DNA of 64,000 bases, from the NCBI GenBank assembly GCA_002973635.1, contig CP027224.1, positions 568,501-632,500 of the forward strand, in the 5' to 3' direction. Of the stretch, positions 18,299 to 27,485 are shown piece by piece. The notes below the pieces were generated by a model. It was given only the letters and a program-made list of their open reading frames with translations. It was not told where the DNA came from and searched no databases. Source of the stretch: Lysinibacillus sp. B2A1. Its GTDB lineage: Bacteria; Bacillota; Bacilli; Bacillales_A; Planococcaceae. The stretch's first letter is position 1. Every line of letters begins with the position of its first letter. A program made the position numbers and the translations under genes.

Positions 18299-18333
18299 CT
18301 GCATATATTACTACAAATAAAAGGAGGGGACGG

Positions 18334-19404
18334 ATGTTTACGATTAGTTTATGTATGATTGTTAGAAACGAAGAATGTATTATTGAAAGATGCTTAGATT
18401 CTGTTCAGCATATAGTGGATGAAATCAATATTATTGATACGGGATCAACTGATCGTACAAAAGATATCGTCCAAAACTATACCTCACGTATTTACGATTT
18501 TATATGGTGTGATGATTTTGCAAAGGCACGAAACTTTTCCTTTCAGCAGGCCACGAAAGATTATATTCTGTGGCTTGATGCAGACGATGTGATGACAAGT
18601 GAGCATCAACAAAGGCTACTTCAGCTTAAACATTCTTTGTATCCTAATGTCGATGCTGTATCTATGCATTATGATATATCACTGGATGCTGATGGCTGTG
18701 TAGAGTCACGTGAAAAAAGATATCGTCTTATAAAACGACTGTGTCATTTTCAGTGGCATGGTGCTGTCCACGAATATTTAGAAGTATCAGGCCAGCTTTA
18801 TCATAGTGATATAGCGGTGACACATTTACCTTTAAAAAGAGATGCTCATCGTAATATTCGTATTTATGAGCGTTTAAGGAAAGATGGGTATTCATTTTCA
18901 GCTAGAGATACATTCCATTATGCTAATGAATTAAAAAATCATCAGCGTTTTTTAGAAGCTGTTAATAAATATCATGGCTTCCTAGATTCTGCAACAGGCT
19001 CTGCTGATGATAAAATTCAGGCTTGCTTAAATTTAGCGGATTGCTATCAGGAGTTGCATGATGATAAACTGGCGAATCAAGTTATTTTGCAATCATTATT
19101 GTATGATCGACCAAGACCAGAAACTTGCTGTCGAATGGGTCAATTTTTTATGGAGCAATTTAAAAATAAAGAGGCTATTTACTGGTACTCACAAGCCTTG
19201 CAGCAGCCTTCGGAACAGCTATTTAGTATTCATAAGCCTGCTTTTTCTACATGGCTTCCCCATTTACAGCTAAGCCTGCTGTACAATCGTTTGCGTCTCT
19301 ATGAAAATTCACATCAACATAATGAGGCAGCTAGTCAATACAAGCCGAATGACTCTCGTATAATCGACAATCGAAAATACTTACTAAAGCAGTTAAAAAT
19401 ATAA
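18334..19404 (+). CDS. family 2 glycosyltransferase with TPR-like C-terminus
   Basis: 356 residues. The GT-A domain (about 1-200) starts ISLCMIVRNEECIIERCLDS, has IDTGSTDRTKDIV and the metal-binding WLDADDVM at about 87. The later KRLCHFQWHGAVHEYLEV is conserved in this GT2 branch, which includes the S-glycosyltransferase SunS and spore or flagellin glycosyltransferases. The C-terminal 150 residues form helical pairs like TPRs that would bind a protein or peptide acceptor. No peptide substrate gene is adjacent. AAGGAGGGG precedes the ATG. Confidence 0.85.
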   Translation: MFTISLCMIVRNEECIIERCLDSVQHIVDEINIIDTGSTDRTKDIVQNYTSRIYDFIWCDDFAKARNFSFQQATKDYILWLDADDVMTSEHQQRLLQLKHSLYPNVDAVSMHYDISLDADGCVESREKRYRLIKRLCHFQWHGAVHEYLEVSGQLYHSDIAVTHLPLKRDAHRNIRIYERLRKDGYSFSARDTFHYANELKNHQRFLEAVNKYHGFLDSATGSADDKIQACLNLADCYQELHDDKLANQVILQSLLYDRPRPETCCRMGQFFMEQFKNKEAIYWYSQALQQPSEQLFSIHKPAFSTWLPHLQLSLLYNRLRLYENSHQHNEAASQYKPNDSRIIDNRKYLLKQLKI

Positions 19405-19409
19405 TGAAC

Positions 19410-19526
19410 TTAAGGGAAAGGAACATCAATAAAATGAACATAAATACCATGACCAATTAACACTGCAATAAATACAACAACCGTCATAAAAATCACATTT
19501 CGAGGTCTAAAATTTCGTGCCTCCAT
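19410..19526 (-). CDS. 38-residue single-pass membrane protein
   Basis: A short reading frame convergent with the GT2 gene: a basic N-terminus (MEARNFRPRN), one hydrophobic segment (VIFMTVVVFIAVLIGHGIYV) and a short tail ending FIDVPFP. AAGGAG lies 9 bases before the ATG at 19526, an ideal site, and the charge pattern fits an inner-membrane anchor with the N-terminus inside. The function is unknown. Confidence 0.7.
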   Translation of the reverse strand: MEARNFRPRNVIFMTVVVFIAVLIGHGIYVHFIDVPFP

Positions 19527-19621
19527 CTCATTCATCTCCTTTTTAACTTGAAGAATATTCTGTCAATTCAACATATGTTTGAAGAGTTAGAGTATGCACT
19601 ATTTTTTGATGGATAGAAAAG

Positions 19622-19649
19622 GAACACATTCATATGCCTGAATGTGTTC
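19622..19649. other. hairpin upstream of topB
   Basis: A perfect 11-bp inverted repeat (GAACACATTCA with TGAATGTGTTC, 6-nt loop). There is no clear T-run on the rightward strand. It may be a terminator for leftward transcripts or a leader hairpin of topB. Confidence 0.45.
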
Positions 19650-19717
19650 TTAAATCACAAAATATAAAGCTCTTGTGCTATATTAAACACAATGATTGAC
19701 GAAAGGATGTTTACAAT

Positions 19718-21910
19718 TTGGCTAAAAGTTTAGTACTAGCAGAAAAACCTTCAGTAGCACGCGATATAGCGAATGTATTGAAGTGTCATAAAAAGGGGAA
19801 CGGATTTTTAGAGGGAGATAAATATATTGTAACTTGGGCACTTGGTCATTTAGTAACACTAGCAGATCCAGAAAGCTACGATGTGAAATATAAAACATGG
19901 AATTTGGAAGACTTACCAATGCTGCCAGAACGTCTTCGCTTAACAGTAATCAAGCAATCAGGAAAGCAATATAATGCCGTAAAATCACAATTAAATCGTG
20001 ATGATGTAAAAGAAATTATTATTGCAACAGATGCTGGACGTGAAGGTGAATTAGTAGCCCGTTGGATTATTGCAAAAGCAAATGTGAAGAAGCCAATGAA
20101 ACGACTATGGATTTCATCTGTGACAGATAAAGCCATTAAAGAGGGTTTTGCCAATTTAAAGCCGGGTAACAGCTACGATAATTTATATGCTGCTGCTGTT
20201 GCCCGTTCGGAAGCAGATTGGTACATTGGTTTAAATGCAACCCGTGCGTTAACTACAAGATTTAATGCACAATTGAACTGTGGTCGTGTGCAAACCCCAA
20301 CTGTGGCAATTATTGCAGCACGTGAGGATGAAATTAAAAACTTCAAACCACAAACCTATTATGGTATTGAAGCACAAACAGATTCCTTAAAGCTTACTTG
20401 GCAAGACGCAAACGGCAATTCGCGTAGCTTTAATAAAGAAAAAACGGACGGTATTGTCAAAGCATTAGGCAGTCAGGATGCAAAGATTGTTGCACTTGAC
20501 CGCAAGCCTAAAAAATCATTCGCCCCAGGTCTTTATGATTTAACAGAATTACAGCGTGATGCCAATAAATTTTTTGGCTATTCAGCAAAAGAAACATTGA
20601 ATATTATGCAAAAGCTCTATGAATCTCATAAGGTACTGACATATCCTCGTACAGATTCACGTTATTTATCATCTGATCTTGTAGGTACATTACCAGAACG
20701 TCTCAAAGCATGTGGTATTGGCGAATATCGTTCATTAACAAATAAAATCTTAACAAAGCCAATTAAAGCAAATAAATCGTTTGTAGATGATAGTAAAGTT
20801 TCTGACCATCATGCGATCATTCCAACTGAAGGCTATGTGAATATATCTGCATTCAATGATAAAGAACGTAAAATTTATGATTTAGTGGTAAAGAGATTTT
20901 TAGCTGTCTTATTCCCAGCACATGAATATGAGCAGTTAACAGTGCAAGCTCAAATCGGTAATGAGAAATTTATAGCTAGAGGAAAAACAGTCATAAATGC
21001 TGGTTGGAAAGAGGTTTATCAAAATCGCTTTGATGATGATGAATCCATTGATGATGTAAAGGAGCAGCTGCTTCCTCGTTTAGAGCAAGGACAAGTAATA
21101 AAAATAAAGCTAATTGTCCAAACATCAGGTCAAACTAAGCCACCTGCACGCTTTACAGAGGCAACATTACTATCGGCTATGGAAAATCCTGCGAAGTATA
21201 TGGAAACCAATGATAAAAAGCTTGCAGATACGTTAAAATCGACAGGCGGACTTGGAACGGTTGCTACACGTGCAGATATAATTGACAAGCTTTTCAACTC
21301 TTTCTTAATTGAAAAACGTGGAGGTAAAGATATTTATATCACCTCTAAGGGACTTCAGCTCTTGGACCTAGTGCCAGAAGAATTGCGTTCTCCTGCTACG
21401 ACAGCAGAGTGGGAACAAAAGCTTGAGTTAATTGCAAAAGGGAAACTGAAAAAAGATGCGTTCATTCATGAAATGAAGGAACATACAAAAGAAATTGTAG
21501 CTGAAATAAAAGGCAGTGCTAAAAAATATAAGCATGATAATATTTCAACAAAATCCTGTCCTGATTGTGGAAAACCAATGCTTGAGGTTAATGGTAAAAA
21601 GGGCAAAATGCTTGTGTGCCAAGATCGAGAATGTGGCCACCGTAAAAATGTATCCCGTGTCACAAACGCACGATGCCCGCAATGTAAGAAAAAGCTAGAG
21701 CTTCGTGGTGAAGGTGATGGACAAATCTTTGTATGTAAATGTGGATATCGTGAAAAATTATCAGCATTTGAAGCCCGTCGTAAAAAAGAGGGTGGCGGTA
21801 AAGTCGATAAGCGTAGTGTGCAGAAATACTTGAAGCAGCAAGAAAAAGAGACCGAGCCGATTAATAATGCATTTGCAGATTTGTTAAAGGGTTTAAAATT
21901 AGACGAATGA
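19718..21910 (+). CDS. topB: DNA topoisomerase III
   Basis: 730-residue type IA topoisomerase that decatenates DNA through a 5'-phosphotyrosine intermediate. The Toprim domain begins LVLAEKPSVARDIA with its catalytic Glu8 and has the acidic IATDAGREGELVARW motif (about 105-119). The active-site tyrosine is in KVLTYPRTDSRYL (about 310). Two C-terminal zinc-finger-like segments (CPDCGK, about 613, and CPQCKK) follow, then a basic tail. The start is TTG at 19718 after GAAAGGATG. It is a single-gene unit with its own terminator. Confidence 0.94.
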   Translation: MAKSLVLAEKPSVARDIANVLKCHKKGNGFLEGDKYIVTWALGHLVTLADPESYDVKYKTWNLEDLPMLPERLRLTVIKQSGKQYNAVKSQLNRDDVKEIIIATDAGREGELVARWIIAKANVKKPMKRLWISSVTDKAIKEGFANLKPGNSYDNLYAAAVARSEADWYIGLNATRALTTRFNAQLNCGRVQTPTVAIIAAREDEIKNFKPQTYYGIEAQTDSLKLTWQDANGNSRSFNKEKTDGIVKALGSQDAKIVALDRKPKKSFAPGLYDLTELQRDANKFFGYSAKETLNIMQKLYESHKVLTYPRTDSRYLSSDLVGTLPERLKACGIGEYRSLTNKILTKPIKANKSFVDDSKVSDHHAIIPTEGYVNISAFNDKERKIYDLVVKRFLAVLFPAHEYEQLTVQAQIGNEKFIARGKTVINAGWKEVYQNRFDDDESIDDVKEQLLPRLEQGQVIKIKLIVQTSGQTKPPARFTEATLLSAMENPAKYMETNDKKLADTLKSTGGLGTVATRADIIDKLFNSFLIEKRGGKDIYITSKGLQLLDLVPEELRSPATTAEWEQKLELIAKGKLKKDAFIHEMKEHTKEIVAEIKGSAKKYKHDNISTKSCPDCGKPMLEVNGKKGKMLVCQDRECGHRKNVSRVTNARCPQCKKKLELRGEGDGQIFVCKCGYREKLSAFEARRKKEGGGKVDKRSVQKYLKQQEKETEPINNAFADLLKGLKLDE

Positions 21911-21924
21911 AATAACTCTAGAAA

Positions 21925-21957
21925 GTAGCAGTTTGTGTGAAACTGCTGCTTTTTTTT
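21925..21957 (+). terminator. terminator of topB
   Basis: Stem GTAGCAGTTT/AAACTGCTGC with a 5-nt loop followed by eight T residues. Confidence 0.9.
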
Positions 21958-22102
21958 ATTACCCTCACTTTAGGAAAAATGAGAGAGCAACATTTCAAAT
22001 ATTGTTCCATGATAAGATTCTGTCTGTATTAAGCGACCAGTAGAATGAAGCTGTTTAATACAAATGAAATTCTACTACTATTTTAAACAGGGAGATGGGC
22101 GT

Positions 22103-22867
22103 ATGGGTAAACTAGTTGGCAAAATTGCTCTTGTGACTGGAGCGAGCCGAGGAATAGGACGTAGCATAGCATTACGTTTGGCTCAAGAGGGTGCATTTGT
22201 AGCAGTACATTATGGAAAAAGGCAAATGGAGGCGGAAGCAGTTGTTCATCAGATTGAGCAAGATGGTGGAAGGGCCTGTGTGATTGGTGCAGATTTGAGT
22301 ACACTTGAGGGTATTCATGATTTATATAAGAAGTTAGATAATCGTGTTTTAGAGCATACTGGCAGTATACAGATTGATATTCTAGTTAACAATGCTGGGA
22401 TTGGGCAAATTGTCTCTTTAGAGGAGACAACAGAGGAATCCTTTGAAGAGGTTATGAAAATAAACGTCAAGGCACCACTATTTGTTACGAAGCAAGCTTT
22501 ACCACGCTTAAAAGATGGAGGAAGTATTATTAATATCTCTTCCTTTGTAACGCGTGTAGCATCACCAAGTGTATTCGCCTACAGTATGTCAAAAGGAGCC
22601 ATTGACACATTGACTTGTCTTTTAGCTAAGCAATTGGGGAGCCGTCATATTACCGTCAATGCCATTCAACCTGGAATTATTAACACAGAGATGAATGCTG
22701 AAACTTTGCAGCATCCTGATGGTCAAAAAAATGCAGCTGGACTTTCAATCTTTAAGAGATGGGGAGAGCCTGAAGATGTGGCAGATATTGCAGCATTTCT
22801 AGCATCCTCAGACAGCCGTTGGATAACTGGTCAGTTAATTGATGCTAGTGGTGGATCTCATTTATAA
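22103..22867 (+). CDS. short-chain dehydrogenase/reductase (FabG-like)
   Basis: 254-residue classical SDR. The cofactor motif TGASRGIGRS (about 13-22), NNAGIG, the catalytic Ser in IINISSF and Tyr-x-x-x-Lys in YSMSKGA are all present, as is the C-terminal WITGQLIDASGG. It would act as an NADP(H)-dependent oxidoreductase on a keto or hydroxy substrate; FabG is one possibility, but there are no fatty-acid neighbours. The start is the ATG at 22103 with GGAG 8 bases upstream; an earlier ATG at 22064 has no site. Confidence 0.85.
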   Translation: MGKLVGKIALVTGASRGIGRSIALRLAQEGAFVAVHYGKRQMEAEAVVHQIEQDGGRACVIGADLSTLEGIHDLYKKLDNRVLEHTGSIQIDILVNNAGIGQIVSLEETTEESFEEVMKINVKAPLFVTKQALPRLKDGGSIINISSFVTRVASPSVFAYSMSKGAIDTLTCLLAKQLGSRHITVNAIQPGIINTEMNAETLQHPDGQKNAAGLSIFKRWGEPEDVADIAAFLASSDSRWITGQLIDASGGSHL

Positions 22868-22903
22868 AATAAATATCTGTTGAAACAACCTAATAAGAGT
22901 AGC

Positions 22904-22922
22904 CCTGTAAGTTCGTTACAGG
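22904..22922 (+). terminator. hairpin after the SDR gene, first copy
   Basis: CCTGTAA-GTTCG-TTACAGG. It lacks a T-run because the repeat element follows directly; a second copy at 23325 has the T-run. Confidence 0.55.
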
Positions 22923-23002
22923 CATGTTGTTGAAATACTATTATGTCAATGAAATTAAGGTGACAAATAAAAAAGTAAAGCCCTTTTTCAAAACGAGGGG
23001 TT

Positions 23003-23262
23003 GATCTCCGTTCCGACTGAGTGCTGAAGTTCTACACTATTGCTGATTGGAGTGCAAGGCTACTCGACTCCCGTGGGATAGCGAGACAGACGAGAAACTG
23101 AGGCCAACACGATGTTGGTCACGAAGGCGTTGTCACAGGACGTGACGCACTTAGCCTTCGTTCCTCCAGCGCAGGAAGCGGCTCGTCGCTCGCCCACAGG
23201 AAGCCTTGCTCTGCGCGAAAGCGAAGCGTCAGCGGCAAAGCGAGTAGCCTGGAACGGAAATC
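23003..23262 (+). repeat. dispersed structured element, type B
   Basis: A 260-base element with nested complementary segments: GATCTCCGTTCC (23003-23014) with GGAACGGAAATC (23251-23262, one mismatch), then GGCTACTCG (23058-23066) with CGAGTAGCC (23241-23249). Inside are GGCCAACACGATGTTGGTC and ACGAAGGC/GCCTTCGT (23121-23128/23154-23161) around TCACAGGACGTGA. This core aligns with the type A elements with paired changes. A GCGAAAGCGAAGCG module lies at 23215-23232. It occupies most of the 620-base gap before the RpiR gene and contains no gene. Confidence 0.72.
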
Positions 23263-23324
23263 ACCTTCATTTTGACTAAATATTCACAAAGAGTCCCTTG
23301 ACTATTTAATTTTTCAACACTATG

Positions 23325-23351
23325 CCTGTAAGTTCTTTACAGGGGTTTTTT
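23325..23351 (+). terminator. second copy of the SDR terminator hairpin
   Basis: CCTGTAA-GTTCT-TTACAGG followed by GGG and seven T residues. It is nearly identical to 22904-22922; the pair brackets the type B element. Confidence 0.7.
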
Positions 23352-23431
23352 TATTTATGCTTAAAATTAACTATATAAACAGAAATTTCAGAAAAAATAT
23401 TGAATTACGAAAAAAACTGTGATAGTGTATG

Positions 23432-23441
23432 TTACATGTAA
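23432..23441. promoter_or_regulatory. TTACATGTAA palindrome before the RpiR operon
   Basis: A 10-bp perfect palindrome about 45 bases before the RpiR-family gene could be its operator. The assignment rests only on position and symmetry. Confidence 0.35.
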
Positions 23442-23487
23442 AATTAAGTTTAAACTTCAAAAATAAATAAAAAAAGGATGTACTTCT

Positions 23488-24357
23488 TTGAGGGATGATC
23501 AAATAATTCAACAAGTTATTCAAGATAAATTTCAAGAGCTTTCTAAAAGCCAACAAAAAGTAGCAACTTTTATTCTGAAAAATTTGCAGATAGTTGGCGT
23601 TCATTCGGCAGCATATGTTGGTGAAAAAGCAGGTGTCAGTGAAACAACGGTCATACGCTTTTGCTATGCGATAGGGCTTTCTGGTTATGCTCAGTTACAG
23701 CGAGAAATAACCTTGCATTTATTCAATGAAGGGAAAACAAGCAGCTTGCAAAATTATTTGCATTCAAAGCAGGTTCTTTTTGAAAATCCACGTTTTTATG
23801 AGAAGACAATGGAAAAGGATGCATCGCATATTTTACAGGTGGCAAAGGGCATTAATGAGGAAGATTTTAATAAAGCTACGAAGCTGTTGCATACAAGGAA
23901 AAAAATTTATATTGCTGGTAATGGCTCCTCCTATTTAGCGGCACAATGGCTACACTTTACTTTAAATCTTTTGAGGCCAAATGTTGTGCTATTAAACTTT
24001 GAAACGAGTGAGGTCATTCGTGCTATACAGGATATTGACGAGGAAAGTGTTGTCATCATTTTATCGTTCCATCGTTATTTTAAAGAGCCGATTCAATTTG
24101 CGGCAGAAATACAAGAAAAAAATTGTGAGATTATCGGCATTACGGATGCTCAAATTGCACCAATTACACAATATTCGACGATTACCTTTGTTAACGAACA
24201 GCAAGAGATGTCAACAATTGATGCTATGCCTGCACTAGTATCGTTCTTGAATACATTAATTGCAGGGATGACGGCACATGATCATGACTATTATGAAAAT
24301 CAGCGCGTAAAATATGATGATTTCCAAAATAGCTTTTTAGCAAATCGATGGAGTTGA
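23488..24357 (+). CDS. MurR/RpiR family transcriptional regulator
   Basis: 289 residues. An N-terminal RpiR helix-turn-helix (KSQQKVATFILKN, then VGEKAGVSETTVIRFCYAIG, about 50-69) is joined to a C-terminal SIS domain (KKIYIAGNGSSYLAAQWLH, about 140) that would bind a small effector. It opens the operon for amino-acid racemisation, so it probably senses an intermediate of that route rather than a sugar phosphate. TTG start with AAAGGATG upstream. The next gene starts 5 bases after its stop. Confidence 0.85.
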   Translation: MRDDQIIQQVIQDKFQELSKSQQKVATFILKNLQIVGVHSAAYVGEKAGVSETTVIRFCYAIGLSGYAQLQREITLHLFNEGKTSSLQNYLHSKQVLFENPRFYEKTMEKDASHILQVAKGINEEDFNKATKLLHTRKKIYIAGNGSSYLAAQWLHFTLNLLRPNVVLLNFETSEVIRAIQDIDEESVVIILSFHRYFKEPIQFAAEIQEKNCEIIGITDAQIAPITQYSTITFVNEQQEMSTIDAMPALVSFLNTLIAGMTAHDHDYYENQRVKYDDFQNSFLANRWS

Positions 24358-24362
24358 ATAAC

Positions 24363-25478
24363 ATGAATCCAGTTTTAGAAAATCTACAGCCGCGTTTGGC
24401 TGATATATTTACACATCTTCATGAGCATCCAGAAATAAGCTGGCAAGAGCATGAAACAACACAATATATTGCTGAAATATTAGGAGAGGCACAGATGGAG
24501 CCCCATTTGTTCGATGATATGACAGGACTTTATGTTGATATTGGGAAAGGGGAACCCAAAGTAGGCTTTCGTACGGACATAGATGCGCTTTGGCAGGAGG
24601 TAGATGGTGTCTTTAAGGCTAATCATTCTTGTGGACATGATGGTCATATGACAATGGCTATTGGGACAGCACTTCTTTTAAAGGATATGGAGCATTTACT
24701 TTCTGGGGCGGTTCGTATTTTATTTCAGCCTGCTGAAGAAAAAGCGCAGGGTGCTCGTGCATTAGTCGAGAAGGGTCTTATTGATAACCTAGAATATTTA
24801 TTTGGTGTTCATGTTCGTCCGCTAAAAGAGCTAGTGGATGGGACATATGCACCTGCATTATATCATGGTGCTGCAAAACTCTTTACGGGAACAATTATCG
24901 GGGAGGAGGCGCATGGAGCACGACCAGAGCTAGGAATAAACGCTATTGAGGTTGGCGCAGCTATTGTCGAGGGTTTACAAAAAATTTGGACGGACCCCAA
25001 TGTTTCAGCTTCTGTCAAAATGACTCAATTTAATGCAGGAGGCTCTTCCACAAATATTATTCCAGGAAAAGCAACCTTTAGCATCGATGCCCGAGCCCAA
25101 ACGAATGAGGTAATGCAAGTTATTACAGAGGGAGTAGAAAGAGTAAGGACATCCGTGGAGGCAATGTATGGTGCAAAAATAAACATAAAGGTTGATGCAC
25201 ATATTGTTGCTGCATTAGTTCACGATGCGGCACTACAGCATATGAACGCCGCTATCATCGATGTGGTCGGCGAAAAAGCTTGTGCACCACCTGTTGTGAC
25301 ACCAGGAGGAGAAGATTTTCATTTTTATACGTTTGAAAGGCCTCATCTAAAAGCTACAATGCTTGGTTTAGGCTGTGGTGTAACACCAGGGCTTCATCAT
25401 CCTAAAATGACCTTTAATCAAGATAGACTTCTTACTGGTGTAAATATTATTACAAGGGCCATTTTACGTGCGCTTTAG
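24363..25478 (+). CDS. M20 family amidohydrolase (probable N-acyl/N-succinyl amino acid hydrolase)
   Basis: 371-residue metallohydrolase of the M20D group (hippurate/aminoacylase type). Metal-binding motifs SCGHDGHMTMA (about 88) and QPAEEKAQGA (about 125), and the C-terminal TPGGEDFHFY and GLHHPKMTFN, are intact. The start is the ATG at 24363 with GGAG 9 bases upstream inside the end of the rpiR gene. With the GNAT and enolase-superfamily racemase that follow, it is best read as the L-specific desuccinylase of the D- to L-amino acid conversion route; other acyl groups are possible. Confidence 0.85.
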   Translation: MNPVLENLQPRLADIFTHLHEHPEISWQEHETTQYIAEILGEAQMEPHLFDDMTGLYVDIGKGEPKVGFRTDIDALWQEVDGVFKANHSCGHDGHMTMAIGTALLLKDMEHLLSGAVRILFQPAEEKAQGARALVEKGLIDNLEYLFGVHVRPLKELVDGTYAPALYHGAAKLFTGTIIGEEAHGARPELGINAIEVGAAIVEGLQKIWTDPNVSASVKMTQFNAGGSSTNIIPGKATFSIDARAQTNEVMQVITEGVERVRTSVEAMYGAKINIKVDAHIVAALVHDAALQHMNAAIIDVVGEKACAPPVVTPGGEDFHFYTFERPHLKATMLGLGCGVTPGLHHPKMTFNQDRLLTGVNIITRAILRAL

Positions 25479-25530
25479 CAGATTTACTACCCAATAAATA
25501 TGGGATACAAGAGAGAAAGAAGAGAGAGCC

Positions 25531-26343
25531 ATGATTGATATAAAAGAAATAAAAACAATCGATCAATTGGAGAATGTTCAACAACTAGAATATGAGGTAT
25601 GGGAGATGCCGCCCATACCCCTCCATCAAACTTTAACAGCAGTGAAGAATGGTGGAATTGTTGTTGGTGCTTATGATGGGGAGCAATTAGTTGGATTTAG
25701 CTATGGATTTTCAGGATTTCGAGAGGGAAAAAGCTTTTTATGCTCTCATATGTTGGGGATAAATAAAAATTATCGTTCACAGGGAATAGGTGAAAAATTA
25801 AAGCAGGCCCAGCGATTGATTGCGATAGAGCGTGGCTATGATTTAATGGTGTGGACCTTTGATCCTTTAGAAACGCGTAATGCCTATTTAAATCTTTCAA
25901 AATTAAAGGGTATTTGTTACACGTACATCGAAAATTGCTACGGTGAAATGCAGGATGGTTTAAATAAAGGGCTGCCCTCTGATCGTTTCGAGGTAAGCTG
26001 GCATATAATATCTGATTATGTGATGCAGGATATCTTAATTGAAGTGAAAAATCCAGTCCCTGTGGCAAGCTGTAGCCTAAATGAGCAAGGCTTTCCTTGC
26101 TTAAAGATAACTGAAAATTTGAAATATACCGAAGACTTTTATGCGTTGCCTGTACCAAAGGATTTTCAGGCATTGAAAGTGCATAATCCTGATTTAGCAT
26201 TAGATTGGCGTTTTAAAACACGTCATATTTTACAGCAGCTATTTGCACATGAATATGCTGTTGTGAAATTGCAGCAGCAAGAAAAATACAATGAATATTT
26301 GTTGGTTAGAAAAGCAGCTATACCGCTGGAAGGAGAACAATAA
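25531..26343 (+). CDS. GNAT N-acyltransferase of the NSAR pathway type (COG3375-like)
   Basis: 270 residues. The GNAT acyl-CoA binding motif [14 protein letters not shown] lies at about 87-100 after SHMLGINKN, followed by a long family-specific C-terminal half (about 150-270) that begins near [10 protein letters not shown]. Proteins of this type are encoded beside N-acylamino acid racemases and, in Geobacillus, act as succinyl-CoA:D-amino acid N-succinyltransferases. It sits between the M20 hydrolase and racemase genes. Confidence 0.82.
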   Translation: MIDIKEIKTIDQLENVQQLEYEVWEMPPIPLHQTLTAVKNGGIVVGAYDGEQLVGFSYGFSGFREGKSFLCSHMLGINKNYRSQGIGEKLKQAQRLIAIERGYDLMVWTFDPLETRNAYLNLSKLKGICYTYIENCYGEMQDGLNKGLPSDRFEVSWHIISDYVMQDILIEVKNPVPVASCSLNEQGFPCLKITENLKYTEDFYALPVPKDFQALKVHNPDLALDWRFKTRHILQQLFAHEYAVVKLQQQEKYNEYLLVRKAAIPLEGEQ

Positions 26344-26344
26344 G

Positions 26345-27451
26345 ATGAAAATTACAGAAATTACAATTCGACAACTCAAAATGAAATTAAAAGCACCATT
26401 TACAACTAGCTTTGGCACATTTCATGATAAAGATTTTTTAGTACTAGAGGCGAAAGATGAAACTGGAATCATTGGCTGGGGTGAATCTGTTGCCTTTCAC
26501 TCTCCTTGGTACAATGAAGAAACGTTACAAACAAACTGGCATATGTTAGAAGATTTCTTAATACCTCTTCTAATGAATAAAGAGATTCAGCATCCAGATG
26601 AAGTAAATGAACTATTTAAACCTATCCGCAAAAATAATATGGCAAAATCAACGATTGAAGGGGCAATTTGGGATATTTATGCACAGCAGACGAAGCAATC
26701 ATTGGCAGCAGCACTTGGGGGCAAAAAAGACAAAATTGAAGTAGGAATCAGTATTGGCATCCAGAATTCAATTGATGATTTAGTAGCGCTAGTGTATGGA
26801 TATGTACGGGAAGGCTATAAGCGCATGAAAATTAAAATTAAGCCAGGCTGGGATGTAGAAGTTATGCGTACATTACGTGAGACGTTTCCTGATGTAGCGT
26901 TTATGGCAGATGCAAATTCAGCCTATAATCTTGAGGATGCTGCAACACTCAAGCAACTCGATGCATTTCATTTAACAATGATTGAACAGCCATTAGCATC
27001 AGATGACATTATCGATCATGCCACATTACAAAAATTAATCGATACACCCATTTGTTTGGATGAAAGTATTCATTCATTAGAGGATGCTCGTAAGGCTGTA
27101 GAATTGGGCAGTACAAAAATTATTAATATTAAAATTGGTCGTGTAGGTGGCTTGACAGAGGCAAAGAAAATTCACGATTATTGTGAGGCCAATAACATTC
27201 CAGTTTGGTGTGGAGGTATGTTAGAGTCTGGGATTGGTCGTGCTCACAACGTCGCATTAACAACACTATCCAATTTCGTTTTACCAGGTGATACAGCTGG
27301 CTCAAATCGATATTGGGAAAAAGACATCATTGATCCAGAAGTTATCGTGAAGGATGGTTATATTGAAGTACCACAGCAGCCAGGGATTGGCTATGAGATT
27401 AATAGAGAGACGATTGAATCATTTACAGTCACAAAAAAAACATATCAATAA
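26345..27451 (+). CDS. enolase-superfamily N-acyl(succinyl)amino acid racemase / o-succinylbenzoate synthase
   Basis: 368 residues of the MenC/NSAR group. The catalytic KxK (MKIKIKPG, about 161-168), metal ligands in ADANSAY, IEQPL and LDES, and the opposite catalytic Lys in [10 protein letters not shown] are all present. The start is the ATG at 26345 with GGAAGGAGA upstream, directly after the GNAT stop. MenC and NSAR cannot be told apart by motif, but the absence of menaquinone genes and the presence of acyltransferase and hydrolase partners favour racemase function. Confidence 0.87.
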   Translation: MKITEITIRQLKMKLKAPFTTSFGTFHDKDFLVLEAKDETGIIGWGESVAFHSPWYNEETLQTNWHMLEDFLIPLLMNKEIQHPDEVNELFKPIRKNNMAKSTIEGAIWDIYAQQTKQSLAAALGGKKDKIEVGISIGIQNSIDDLVALVYGYVREGYKRMKIKIKPGWDVEVMRTLRETFPDVAFMADANSAYNLEDAATLKQLDAFHLTMIEQPLASDDIIDHATLQKLIDTPICLDESIHSLEDARKAVELGSTKIINIKIGRVGGLTEAKKIHDYCEANNIPVWCGGMLESGIGRAHNVALTTLSNFVLPGDTAGSNRYWEKDIIDPEVIVKDGYIEVPQQPGIGYEINRETIESFTVTKKTYQ

Positions 27452-27485
27452 TTGGACAAGGATAATCTAGATTAGTAGGTGTGCA

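Noticed and set aside
18334..19404. Glycocin (SunS-type) bacteriocin cluster around the GT2-TPR gene
   Set aside because: No precursor peptide, transporter or thioredoxin-like gene is adjacent; the small membrane gene is on the other strand and has no leader or double-glycine motif.
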